A stretch of 64,000 bases of DNA from Phnomibacter ginsenosidimutans (GTDB taxonomy: Bacteria > Bacteroidota > Bacteroidia > Chitinophagales > Chitinophagaceae). Below, in pieces: positions 53,401 to 61,906 of this stretch. Under the pieces are notes generated by a model, which was not told where the DNA came from, did not search any database, and worked only from the letters and a program-made list of their open reading frames with translations. Location: the NCBI RefSeq assembly GCF_009740285.1, contig NZ_CP046566.1, forward strand, positions 2,414,501-2,478,500, read 5' to 3'. Position numbers and translations under genes: made by a program. Each line of letters starts with the position of its first letter. Position 1 is the stretch's first letter.

Positions 53401-54040
53401 TTTCCGCCTTTTTTGCCTGATTTTCAAGTGCTTTCAGCTGGTTGTTAATTTCGAATAACAGGTCTTCAATACGGGCCAGATCCTGTTCGGTGGCATCCAG
53501 CTTCAATTTGGCTTCCTTTTTACGTGTTTTGTAAATGGAGATACCAGCGGCCTGCTCCAGCATCTTGCGGCGGCTGTTGTCCTTGTCCTTGATGATGTCA
53601 TCTACCATGCCCAACTCAATGATAGCGTAGCTGTCGGTAGAAACACCGGTATCCAAAAACAAGTTGTGGATGTCTTTGAGTCGACATTGTACATCGTTTA
53701 GGCGGTATTCGCTATCACCGTTTTTGTAGAAACGACGGGTGATAGTTACTGTATTAAACTCTGTTGGAAGCAGGTTGCGGGTGTTTTCGAAGGTGAGGCT
53801 CACCTCTGCCAAACCGCTGGCACTCCGGCTTTTGGAGCCGTTGAACACCAGGCTGTCGAGGTTTTCACTACGCAGGTTGCTGATTTTTTGCTCACCAATT
53901 ACCCAGCGGATGCTGTCTACGATATTGCTTTTGCCACAACCATTGGGCCCGATAATGCCCGTAATCCCCTCATCGAAGTTGACAACGGTTTTATCAGCAA
54001 AACTTTTGAACCCTTTGATTTCCAAACTTTTAAGACGCAC
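50494..54040 (-). CDS. smc: Chromosome segregation protein SMC, interrupted by one frameshift
   Basis: Starts at GTG 54040 (VRLKSLEIKGFKSFADKT, read as Met); an upstream in-frame ATG is not homologous. N-terminal Walker A GPNGCGKSN (about 33-41), long coiled coil, hinge (about 520-640), second coiled coil, then C-terminal LSGGEKTLTATALLFA and Walker B FCILDEVDAPLDDAN. The frame breaks near 51533-51545: after SLEQELNFKQ the real continuation VFNLEKQIDESTAQL is one base out of phase; total length is 3n+1. Restored, it has about 1181 residues, the usual size. SMC is usually needed for growth, so this is probably an assembly error. Confidence 0.9.
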
Positions 54041-54307
54041 AGTAACTCCTTTTTTTGAATCAGTATTGTTGGGCAGCTGGCTGCCCAGGCTCCACATGGG
54101 GCAAGTTGCCAAAAATACCCGTTGGCGTTAATTTATGCAGGGAAATCTTCCCCCAATTTTTCGATTTTATTCACGACTTATACACAGTAGTATTCAGGTG
54201 CAGCAAGGGTTTGCTGAGTCATCCACAGGCAGGACTGTCCTTTATTTCTACCCTACCAAACATTAGCTATTGACATTTATTAAATTGCTCGAAACATAAT
54301 TCAGCAC

Positions 54308-54793
54308 ATGCAAACATCCTTACCCAATAGCACCCCTCAGCAAGACTTTCTTGCCCCCTTTGTGGAAGAAACTTCCGTACGCTTTGCAGGATTTTGGCTT
54401 CGTTTTGCCGCCGTCATTATAGACTTATTTATTTTGATCGTAGTTAATCTTGCCCTAGGCAGCATTGAAAACCTTCCTTCTTTCACCATTTACGAGTGGA
54501 CTGAAAGTTTCAATTACACTCTCGGTATCGACGCTGAATGGGTATTCAACTTTTTGTATTACACCATTTTTGAAAGTTCTAACTGGCAGGGTACGCTTGG
54601 CAAAAGGGTGCTCGGTTTAAAAGTGACGGATTTGGAAGGAAAACGCATTTCATTTTTACGAGCAATCGGTAGGCATTTTGCACAATACCTCTCCGCAATT
54701 ACTCTCGCAATAGGTTATATGATGGCCGGATGGACTGAGAAAAAACAGGCCCTACACGATATGATTGCCAGCACACTCGTGGTACAGGATTAG
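54308..54793 (+). CDS. RDD-family membrane protein
   Basis: 161 residues. The RDD motif appears as AGFWLRFAAVIIDLFILIVVNLALG with Arg and Asp in the first span (about 27-51); a second span (about 80-92, FNFLYYTIFES) precedes the family sequence WQGTLGKRVLGLKVTDLEGKRISFLRAIGRHFAQYLS, and the protein ends HDMIASTLVV. RDD proteins are poorly understood; some act in Na+ or osmotic adaptation. It is divergent from smc across 267 bp. Confidence 0.87.
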   Translation: MQTSLPNSTPQQDFLAPFVEETSVRFAGFWLRFAAVIIDLFILIVVNLALGSIENLPSFTIYEWTESFNYTLGIDAEWVFNFLYYTIFESSNWQGTLGKRVLGLKVTDLEGKRISFLRAIGRHFAQYLSAITLAIGYMMAGWTEKKQALHDMIASTLVVQD

Positions 54794-54814
54794 CCAGATC
54801 CACATTGTTGCGCC

Positions 54815-54822
54815 TACCTTTG
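54815..54822 (+). promoter_or_regulatory. Putative -7 element for the GAF-domain gene
   Basis: TACCTTTG, exact TAnnTTTG, 19 bp before ATG 54842. Confidence 0.45.
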
Positions 54823-54841
54823 CCCGGCAAAAAATAAAACA

Positions 54842-55348
54842 ATGGCAGAGGATTTAACCATCATAAAAGGAAGCAAAGCCGAACAATACGAGGCGCTGAT
54901 TCCTCAAATCAAAGGGTTGCTGGAAGGTGAAAACAATCTGGTCGCCAATTTGGCCAATGTAGCCGCCGCCCTCAAGGAGCAATTTGGCTGGTGGTGGGTG
55001 GGCTTTTACACCGTTGATAGCGAACAGGAACTGGTTCTCGGCCCCTTTCAGGGACCGGTAGCATGCACCCGCATCCGCAAAGGCCGTGGCGTATGTGGCA
55101 GCAGCTGGCAACAGGCCGTGACGCTGATTGTACCCGACGTAGAGCAATTTCCCGGACACATAGCCTGCAGCAGTGCCAGCAAAAGTGAGATTGTGGTGCC
55201 AGTCATTAAGCAGGGAGAAGTATTAGCGGTGCTGGATGTTGACAGTGAATTGCTCAACCATTTTGACGAAACCGACAAACAATACCTGGAGGAAATTGTA
55301 ACCTATATACCGTGGCCGGAAAAACAATCATCTAGTCAGGTTTCATAG
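54842..55348 (+). CDS. Free methionine-(R)-sulfoxide reductase (GAF domain)
   Basis: 168 residues of the fRMsr-type GAF fold. The three active-site cysteines are Cys75, Cys85 and Cys109 (CTRIRKGRGVCGSS; GHIACSSASKSEIVVP), as in the E. coli enzyme. WWWVGFYTVD and GPFQGPVAC are the family strands. It reduces free Met-R-sulfoxide using thioredoxin-type electrons. The C-terminal YIPWPEKQ is slightly unusual but within the family's range. Confidence 0.92.
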   Translation: MAEDLTIIKGSKAEQYEALIPQIKGLLEGENNLVANLANVAAALKEQFGWWWVGFYTVDSEQELVLGPFQGPVACTRIRKGRGVCGSSWQQAVTLIVPDVEQFPGHIACSSASKSEIVVPVIKQGEVLAVLDVDSELLNHFDETDKQYLEEIVTYIPWPEKQSSSQVS

Positions 55349-55429
55349 CATCATTTTCATTTACCATCGAATTCGACATCTTTTTTAAAACAATGATTGT
55401 CAACAAGATGGATACTGTTTACACAAGTC

Positions 55430-56224
55430 ATGGTTCAAGCATATAATTTTCTAGCTGCGTGGCAACTCTTTCCTGAAAAATGTGATTTCCAGTTTGGCAT
55501 GGCCCCAAAGAGTGGCAACTACAAAATGGAAACCGACAACAAGCAGCACCAGCTGATTGTAACCACCAACTGGGTGGCGCAGGACAACGGCGCCTTCTAT
55601 AGCGAATACCGTTTTACGCCGGATGGTGAGTGGCACCCTTTCGACAATCAGGATTTGGCCGACAGTGTACTGGGGCAATTCAAAAATGCCAGCTGTCTGG
55701 AAATACAGTTTCAGAAGGCGGAGCAAACTGTACTGACCGTTGTGAAGGAGATTATGCCCAATGGCTACCTGAAAATTACACAAACCGGCATCCAACCCGA
55801 TGGCATTCCGTTTACCAACGTGGAGATGTACCACAAGCAAATGAGTGTGTTGCCCTATGCTTCCTCCGTGGGCAGTGTCGCCATTAAGCCCACCGAAGAA
55901 GGCGTTATCAAACACAAGGCCCTGCTGGCCATGGAGCAGCAAACCGACATGCAGCTGGATCAAATCCGGCAGCAGATTGAACTTTTGGCCAAACAGGCTC
56001 AGGAGTTGCGCAAACGCAAGGAGCTCTCCCTGATGATTTACGATGCCCGCCTTAGTTTTCAGCCGGTGATTGGCCAAACCTATTACATGTACGAAAAGAA
56101 GGACGGCAATCACCTGCTTAGTCTGGTGAGCCCAAAAGAATGGGGTGGCAGCGGTCCATTCAAACAGTTCATTTCTGCCGTAAAGCTACTGGCCGACCAT
56201 ACCTGGGTGGAAGTGGAAATTTGA
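55430..56224 (+). CDS. DUF2452 domain-containing protein
   Basis: 264 residues from ATG 55430 (MVQAYNFLAAWQLFPEKCDFQFG). The N-terminal half (1-135) is a beta-rich lipocalin-like region (MAPKSGNYKME...EYRFTPDGEWHPFDN). The C-terminal half (about 140-260) matches DUF2452: LPYASSVGSVAIKPTEEGVIKHKALLAMEQQTDMQLDQIRQQIELLAKQAQEL is a helix, then RLSFQPVIGQTYYMYEKKDGNHLLSLVSPKEW. The function of DUF2452 is unknown. No signal peptide. The two-part arrangement is notable. Confidence 0.8.
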   Translation: MVQAYNFLAAWQLFPEKCDFQFGMAPKSGNYKMETDNKQHQLIVTTNWVAQDNGAFYSEYRFTPDGEWHPFDNQDLADSVLGQFKNASCLEIQFQKAEQTVLTVVKEIMPNGYLKITQTGIQPDGIPFTNVEMYHKQMSVLPYASSVGSVAIKPTEEGVIKHKALLAMEQQTDMQLDQIRQQIELLAKQAQELRKRKELSLMIYDARLSFQPVIGQTYYMYEKKDGNHLLSLVSPKEWGGSGPFKQFISAVKLLADHTWVEVEI

Positions 56225-56332
56225 TGTCTGATGTACAATTTCTGATTTCTGATGTACGATATCTAATGTCTGATGTGCGATATCTGATTTCTGATGTACG
56301 ATTGCTGATTTAGGATGTCTGATTCAATTGCT
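56223..56332. repeat. Quasi-periodic repeat, GATGTACGAT-TCTGATTTCT family
   Basis: About seven degenerate copies of a word near TGATTTCTGATGTACGAT, starting at the stop codon of the DUF2452 gene. The same family is at 61768-61800. Confidence 0.75.
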
Positions 56333-56353
56333 ATTCATTGCAGATTCCAACTT

Positions 56354-56476
56354 GTTAACGCTGGAACCTCGGAACTCTGGAACTTGAGAACTCTTGAACT
56401 TTGGAACCCTGGAACATTGGAACTTGTGAACTCGAAAACTTGTGGAACTTGTGAACCCAGGAACTTCCGAACTTCG
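56354..56476. repeat. Quasi-periodic repeat, GGAACTTGTGAAC family
   Basis: About ten degenerate words (CTGGAACCTCGGAACTC, TTGGAACATTGG, ACTTGTGAACTCG) end 5 bp before the Gfo/Idh ATG, so they form its 5' leader or overlap its promoter. Confidence 0.75.
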
Positions 56477-56481
56477 GCCCC

Positions 56482-57564
56482 ATGGAAAAAACGCTCAACG
56501 TTGGTATTGTAGGTTTTGGCATGTCGGCGCAGGTATTTCATGCCCCTTTTGTAACTACCCTTCCCGGTTTTCGGCTGCATGCGGTGGTAGAACGCCGGAC
56601 TGATTTGGCCGCTGCCAAGTATCCCGGCATCATTACCTATCGCCAGTTTGATGATTTGCTGAAAGACCAAGCCGTGGATGTGGTGGTGGTGACAACGCCC
56701 AACGAAACGCATTTCCCCTACAGCCTGCAAGCACTTGCTGCCGGAAAGCATGTGGTGTTGGAAAAACCTTTTACCAATACCAGCGATGAAGCCCGCCAGT
56801 TGGTAAAAGCGGCTCAACAGGCCGGCACCGTGCTGAGTGTGTACCACAACCGTCGCTATGTCAGCGATTTCCGCACCATTGTACAATTGCTGCAGCAGCA
56901 AACACTTGGGTCGGTGCATGAATACGAATGCCACTTCGACCGGTACCGCCCCGAGGCCAAAGCCAATGCCTGGCGAGAAGAGCCTAAACCCGGTAGCGGC
57001 ATTCTGTACGACCTCGGCTCCCACCTCATCGATCAGGCACTGTGCCTGTTTGGCTTGCCGAAAGAAATAACGGCTACGGTAAAAATGCAGCGCCCCCATG
57101 CCCGCATCGACGACTATTTTGATATCCGCCTCGATTATGATGTTGCCCGTGTCATTTTGAAATCGGGCATGCTGGTTCGGGAAATGGGTCCGCGATATAT
57201 GCTGCATGGCACCCTTGGTTCTTACATCAAAAGCGGCGACGACCCACAGGAAGCCTTGTTGAAAGAAGGTCATTTGCCCAACGGCAATTATTGGGGACTG
57301 GAGCCTACAGGTATGGAAGGTCTGCTACACACCGAGCAAAACGGAACAGTTATCCGGCAATTGCTGCCCAGTATGGCGGGCAATTTTGGCGACTACTACC
57401 GCAATTTGTACAACAGCATTGTACATGGCGCCCCCTTGCGGGAAAAACCAGCTCATGGCTACAATACCATCCGCATCATTGAATTGGCCTTGCAAAGCAG
57501 TGCCGAAAAACGGACGCTACCAGTGAGTGGCTTGATGGATGAAACATATCCGTTCGGACTGTAG
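56482..57564 (+). CDS. Gfo/Idh/MocA-family oxidoreductase
   Basis: 360 residues. The N-terminal Rossmann fold has GIVGFGMSA (8-16), and the EKP motif with catalytic Lys95 follows (VVLEKPFTNT). The C-terminal alpha/beta domain contains GSGILYDLGSHLIDQALCLFG (about 173-193), which carries the conserved Asp/His pair. The family oxidises sugars, inositols or related polyols with NAD(P). The substrate is unknown. Its start is set by a dense word-repeat patch just upstream. Confidence 0.9.
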   Translation: MEKTLNVGIVGFGMSAQVFHAPFVTTLPGFRLHAVVERRTDLAAAKYPGIITYRQFDDLLKDQAVDVVVVTTPNETHFPYSLQALAAGKHVVLEKPFTNTSDEARQLVKAAQQAGTVLSVYHNRRYVSDFRTIVQLLQQQTLGSVHEYECHFDRYRPEAKANAWREEPKPGSGILYDLGSHLIDQALCLFGLPKEITATVKMQRPHARIDDYFDIRLDYDVARVILKSGMLVREMGPRYMLHGTLGSYIKSGDDPQEALLKEGHLPNGNYWGLEPTGMEGLLHTEQNGTVIRQLLPSMAGNFGDYYRNLYNSIVHGAPLREKPAHGYNTIRIIELALQSSAEKRTLPVSGLMDETYPFGL

Positions 57565-57589
57565 GAGCTTTTGCCTTCGGCAATTATTT

Positions 57590-57666
57590 CACACAGAGTT
57601 AAGGAGGGCACGGAGAAATCTTTTGATATCTGCGAAAATCCGTTCCATCCTGCCTATCCGCGTCCC
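57590..57666 (-). repeat. Dispersed ~75-bp intergenic repeat, copy 2 (inverted)
   Basis: Read on the minus strand: GGACGCGGAT, GGCAGGATGG, AACGGATTTTCGCAGAT and CTCCGTGCCCTCC-CTCTGTGT, matching 30591-30662 in order. It lies between the Gfo/Idh gene and the SDR gene. Confidence 0.6.
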
Positions 57667-57711
57667 ATCATTTCAACCCCATGCTGTGGGGAAATGCGGT
57701 AACTTACCCCA

Positions 57712-59148
57712 ATGGAAATATTGGTAACGGGTGCTAACGGCTACATTGCGCAACGATTGATTCCGGTATTGCTCGAAGCCGGGCATAGCATACATGCCGT
57801 AGTAAGGAATGCGGCCCGTTTTGCAGAAGCGAATGCACACGACCGCATGCACATTTATGAAGCCGACTTGTTGCAACCCGAATCGCTATCGCATTTACCC
57901 AAGCCAATTGACGTCGCTTTTTACCTGGTGCACTCCATGAGTGCCAACGGCGATTTTTCGCAGAGTGAAAGTGCCGCGGCAAAACATTTTGTCGATTACA
58001 TCAATCAAACTGCGTGTCAGCAAATCATTTACCTGAGTGGTATTGTCAATGAAACGCAGCTGAGTACCCATCTCGAAAGCCGGCTACGGGTAGAAAAAAT
58101 CTTGGGCAGCAGCCTTGTACCACTCACTACACTTCGGGCAGGCATCATTGTTGGTTCGGGGAGTGCCAGCTTCGAAATCATCCGCGACCTGGTTGAAAAA
58201 TTACCGGTGATGATTGCTCCCAAATGGCTCAACACGTTGTGCCAGCCCATTGCCATCCGCAACGTCATTCATTTTTTGTGCGGCGTAATGTTGCAACCCG
58301 CATATTACCATCAACACTTCGACATTGCCGGGCCTGATGTACTCACTTACAAGCAAATGCTGTTGCAGTTTGCAGCTGTACGTAAACTACGGCGCAGCAT
58401 CATCACCGTTCCCATCATGACACCAAGACTGTCGAGCTACTGGCTGTATTTTGTGACAGCTACCAGTTACCCGCTGGCTAAAAATCTGGTGGATAGCATG
58501 AAGGTGAATGTGATTGCCAGTCCCAATAAACTGGCTGAAGAATTGCAGATTGAACTCATCCCCTATACAACAGCCGTTACCATGGCTTTTCAGCGCATTG
58601 AACAACACATGGTGATTAGCAGTTGGATAGATTCCTTTAGCGCCAGCAATACTTCGCCGCAGCTGATGATGCAGGTGGAAGTGCCCAGGCACGGTTGTTT
58701 TAACGACATTAAATGGCGGAAAGTGGGCAATAACGAAACACAGGTGCTCGATAATATCTGGAGCATTGGCGGCAAGCGGGGCTGGTATTATGGCAATTTC
58801 CTTTGGCGCATTCGTGGCTTTATGGATAAGCTGGCGGGTGGTGTGGGCCTTCGCCGGGGTCGCACTCATCCAAGTGACATTAATGCCGGCGATGCTCTCG
58901 ATTTTTGGCGGGTACTCATTGCCGACAAGCAAGAAAAACGACTCTTGCTTTTTGCAGAAATGAAATTGCCCGGTGAAGCATGGCTCGAATTCAAGCTCAT
59001 GAAAAAGAACAACCAACTTTACCTCCGACAAACGGCCACGTTTCGCCCCAAGGGTGTGTGGGGCCGACTATACTGGTACAGTGTGTTGCCTTTTCATGTC
59101 TTCATTTTTAATGGCATGGCCAGCAATTTGATTTCGTATAAACCGTAG
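57712..59148 (+). CDS. SDR-type NAD(P)-binding protein fused to DUF2867
   Basis: 478 residues. The N-terminal extended-SDR/NmrA-like domain has LVTGANGYIAQRLIPVLLEAGH (4-25) and YLVHSMSANGDF, RVEKILGSS and LRAGIIVGSGSASFEIIRDLVEKLPVMIAPKWLN (about 140-175). The C-terminal DUF2867 domain (about 305-478) has MQVEVPRHGCFNDIKWRKV, DALDFWRVLIADKQEKRLLLFAEMKLPGEAWLEF and VWGRLYWYSVLPFHVFIFNGM. This fusion is common, but its substrate is unknown. The bestrophin gene follows after 17 bp. Confidence 0.88.
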   Translation: MEILVTGANGYIAQRLIPVLLEAGHSIHAVVRNAARFAEANAHDRMHIYEADLLQPESLSHLPKPIDVAFYLVHSMSANGDFSQSESAAAKHFVDYINQTACQQIIYLSGIVNETQLSTHLESRLRVEKILGSSLVPLTTLRAGIIVGSGSASFEIIRDLVEKLPVMIAPKWLNTLCQPIAIRNVIHFLCGVMLQPAYYHQHFDIAGPDVLTYKQMLLQFAAVRKLRRSIITVPIMTPRLSSYWLYFVTATSYPLAKNLVDSMKVNVIASPNKLAEELQIELIPYTTAVTMAFQRIEQHMVISSWIDSFSASNTSPQLMMQVEVPRHGCFNDIKWRKVGNNETQVLDNIWSIGGKRGWYYGNFLWRIRGFMDKLAGGVGLRRGRTHPSDINAGDALDFWRVLIADKQEKRLLLFAEMKLPGEAWLEFKLMKKNNQLYLRQTATFRPKGVWGRLYWYSVLPFHVFIFNGMASNLISYKP

Positions 59149-59165
59149 GCCCATTACTTTGCAGC

Positions 59166-60061
59166 ATGCAGTATTACAATTCGAAAGACTGGTTGAAACC
59201 GTTGTTTCAATTTCACAAGGCCGATACGTTTCGAAAACTATTGCCCATGCTCCTACTGCTGGCCTTGTACACTGGTGCAGTTGCCTGGCTGGAAATGCAT
59301 TACCTCAAGCTGGCTAATCAGGCGTATGTAAAAAATATTCCCATCATGCACCAGCTGTTGGGTTTTGCCATTTCGATGCTGTTGGTGTTTCGTACCAACA
59401 GTGCCTACGACCGTTGGTGGGAAGGCCGTAAATTGTGGGGAGCCCTCGTCAACAACTGCCGCAATCTCGCTATCAAACTGGATAGCATGCTACCTGCCGA
59501 TGATTTCGACAACCGCAATTACTGCCGTAAAATGTTGGGCCTTTTTCCGAAAGAACTGCAATTGCATTTGCAAAAAGACAGCACCCGCTATGCATTGGAT
59601 GAAACAGAACATCCGGAACTGGCGGCCTTCGACCGCAACAAGCACATGCCGCTGCAGTTTAGTTTGGCTTTGCAAAAAGAATTCAGTTACTGTATCAGCA
59701 ACAGCTCATTTCCGGCGACCAACTGATTACATTGAATGCAGAGCTACAATCACTGATGGATATTTGTGGTGCCTGCGAACGTATTAAAAACACACCTATT
59801 CCCTACTCCTACAGCAGCTTTATCAAAAAATTTATTGCTGTGTATGTGGCCACATTGCCGTTGGGTTTTGCATTTACCCTTGGCTGGATAGCCATACCCG
59901 TTGTGGTGTTTATTTTTTATGTGCTGGCCAGTTTGGAGTTGATCGCCGAAGAAATTGAAGACCCATTTGGTACCGATACTAACGACCTACCCATGGACAA
60001 GATGGCCGACAACATCCGCAACAATGTGTATGATGTAATTAGCCTGCCTTCAAGTAAATAA
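59166..60061 (+). CDS. Bestrophin-family channel (UPF0187), frameshifted
   Basis: Bestrophin-like membrane protein. First part: four hydrophobic regions with FAISMLLVFRTNSAYDRWWEGRKLWG (about 67-92), the family's hallmark. Second part, one base out of phase: LISGDQLITLNAELQSLMDICGACERIKNTPIPYSYSSFIKKFIAVYVATLPLGFAF and ELIAEEIEDPFGTDTNDLPMD. The break lies near 59683-59692 and the total length is 3n+2, so one base is missing. Restored length is about 298 residues. Bacterial bestrophins conduct anions or cations. Confidence 0.85.
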
Positions 60062-60148
60062 CGGATTGGGATTACAGCATTTGAAAAGGCGACTCATTCG
60101 CTTTACCAGCAAATCCCCGACAACACTCTGCTACGATAGCACAAACAA

Positions 60149-60175
60149 AAAATCCCCGGCAGTACCGGGGATTTT
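60149..60175. terminator. Bidirectional terminator
   Basis: Perfect 11-bp stem AAAATCCCCGG/CCGGGGATTTT with a CAGTA loop, between convergent bestrophin and AAA ATPase genes. Confidence 0.85.
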
Positions 60176-60219
60176 CATTAGTGATTTCATTCACTTATTC
60201 ATTCATTGACATCATTGAC

Positions 60220-61765
60220 CTAATTGAAATCTTCCTCCGACAAATCCTCATTGTCATCAAAGTTGCCGCCAAAGTTGAGCATGCTGCCCATGAGGTCTTT
60301 GAATTCAATTTTGCCATCCAGTGTTTTTTTGCTGATGAGTGAGTAAGATGCCAATCCATGCAGCACAAACTCCATCAGCAAAGCGGTTTCCATTTCGTTG
60401 CTGCGGCTAAACATTTTGGTCACCAATGCATGCAACCCACTTACCTGATAGAGTTGATTCATTTTTTCGCGGTCGCTGGCATCTACCAACAAATCAATTT
60501 TATTGCCGGCATCAAACCAGTTCACAATGGCCTTGTAAGGATTTTCCTCTTCTTTGCCTTGCTGCGAAGGCTTGCCGGTAATGCGGCGTTTTTTTAACGC
60601 ATCCGGATTGGGGAAGTATTGCACAAACAAAGAACGCATCGATTTTTCTAGCAGGTTTACCGCCACCTGATATGGCCCTTCCTGCTCTCCTTCGTACACC
60701 AATTCTATTTTGCCGGTGATGGATGGAATGATGCCAATCAAATCACTAATCCACACTTGTGTGGCGGGTTCGTTGTGAATAATGGCCCGACGCTCTGCCG
60801 TGCTATAGGCATTTTCCAATGCAGAAATGGTCAGTCGTGCAGACACGCCACTCTTCTTATCTACAAACTCGCTGCTGCGGGCTTCGAAAGAAATTTGCTC
60901 AATCAATCGCTTTACCAAATCACTTACGGCTACTTTCTCAGCTTGCTGTGGCAAGATGGCGGCTTCCTGTTCAGTGATGGCCAATGCCGTTTCAATACTG
61001 CGAGGATAGTGCGTCAATATCTGGCTCTCAATGCGGTCTTTGAGCGGTGTAACAATGCTGCCACGGTTGGTGTAATCTTCTGGGTTGGCGGTAAATACAA
61101 ACAGAATATCCAACGGCAAGCGGAGTTTGAAACCACGAATCTGTATATCGCCTTCCTGTAAAATATTGAATAACGCTACCTGTATACGGGCTTGCAAATC
61201 GGGCAGTTCGTCGATCACGAAAATGCATCGGTTGCTCCGTGGAATGATACCGTAGTGCAACACCCGTTCATCAGCAAAACTCAATTTAAGGTTGGCTGCT
61301 TTAATATGGATCGATATCACCAATCAAATCGGCCACACTTACATCGGGCGTGGCGAGTTTTTCTCCATAGCGTTGGGTGCGATGAATCCATTCTACAGGC
61401 GTGTCATCACCTTTTTCATGAATGAGATCACGGGCATATTTGCTCAGCGGATTCAACGGATCATCGTTGATATCGCTGCCAGCCACAACGGGAATGTATT
61501 CATCCAGCAGATCAATCATTTGACGGGCCATGCGGGTTTTGGCTTGGCCACGCAAACCAAGAAACAGTATGTTGTGACGACTCAATAAGGCTCTTTCCGT
61601 ATCCGGAATAACGCTGTCTTCATAGCCCAGTATGCCGGGAAAAGTTTCTTGCTTATTCTGTATTTTCTGAATCAGGTTGTCCCTGATTTCTTGCTTGATG
61701 CTCTTAGGTTGATAACCGCTGGCTTTGAGTTGGCCAATGGTGGCTATGTTGGGATGGTTACTCAT
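60220..61765 (-). CDS. MoxR/ChlI-like AAA ATPase, frameshifted
   Basis: AAA+ protein of the magnesium-chelatase-I type. From ATG 61765: MSNHPNIATIGQLKASGYQPKSIKQEIRDNLI, Walker A FLGLRGQAKTR (about 67-77), and VADLIGDIDP. The frame breaks near 61303-61308. The rest is one base out of phase: IKAANLKLSFADERVLHYGIIPRSNRCIFVIDELPDL (Walker B), ANPEDYTNRGSIVTPLKDRI (sensor), and a long C-terminal domain. Restored length is about 515 residues. In such operons the ATPase works with a vWA protein, here the upstream gene on the same strand, to insert metal or remodel a target. Confidence 0.85.
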
Positions 61766-61767
61766 AA

Positions 61768-61800
61768 TGATGTCTGATGTACGATGTCTGATTTCTGATT
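61768..61800. repeat. Quasi-periodic repeat, GATGTCTGATGTACGAT family
   Basis: Same words as at 56223-56332, directly upstream of the AAA ATPase ATG. A CTATCAACTATTATC-type patch follows at 61877-61906. Confidence 0.6.
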
Positions 61801-61906
61801 TATTTCATTGTGCTACACACTTAAACTACTTCTCTATTGTTCGTTTTTAGATGGCAATTCTTCAGTGCCTTTCCTATCAACTATTATCTAACAACTATCA
61901 ACTATT

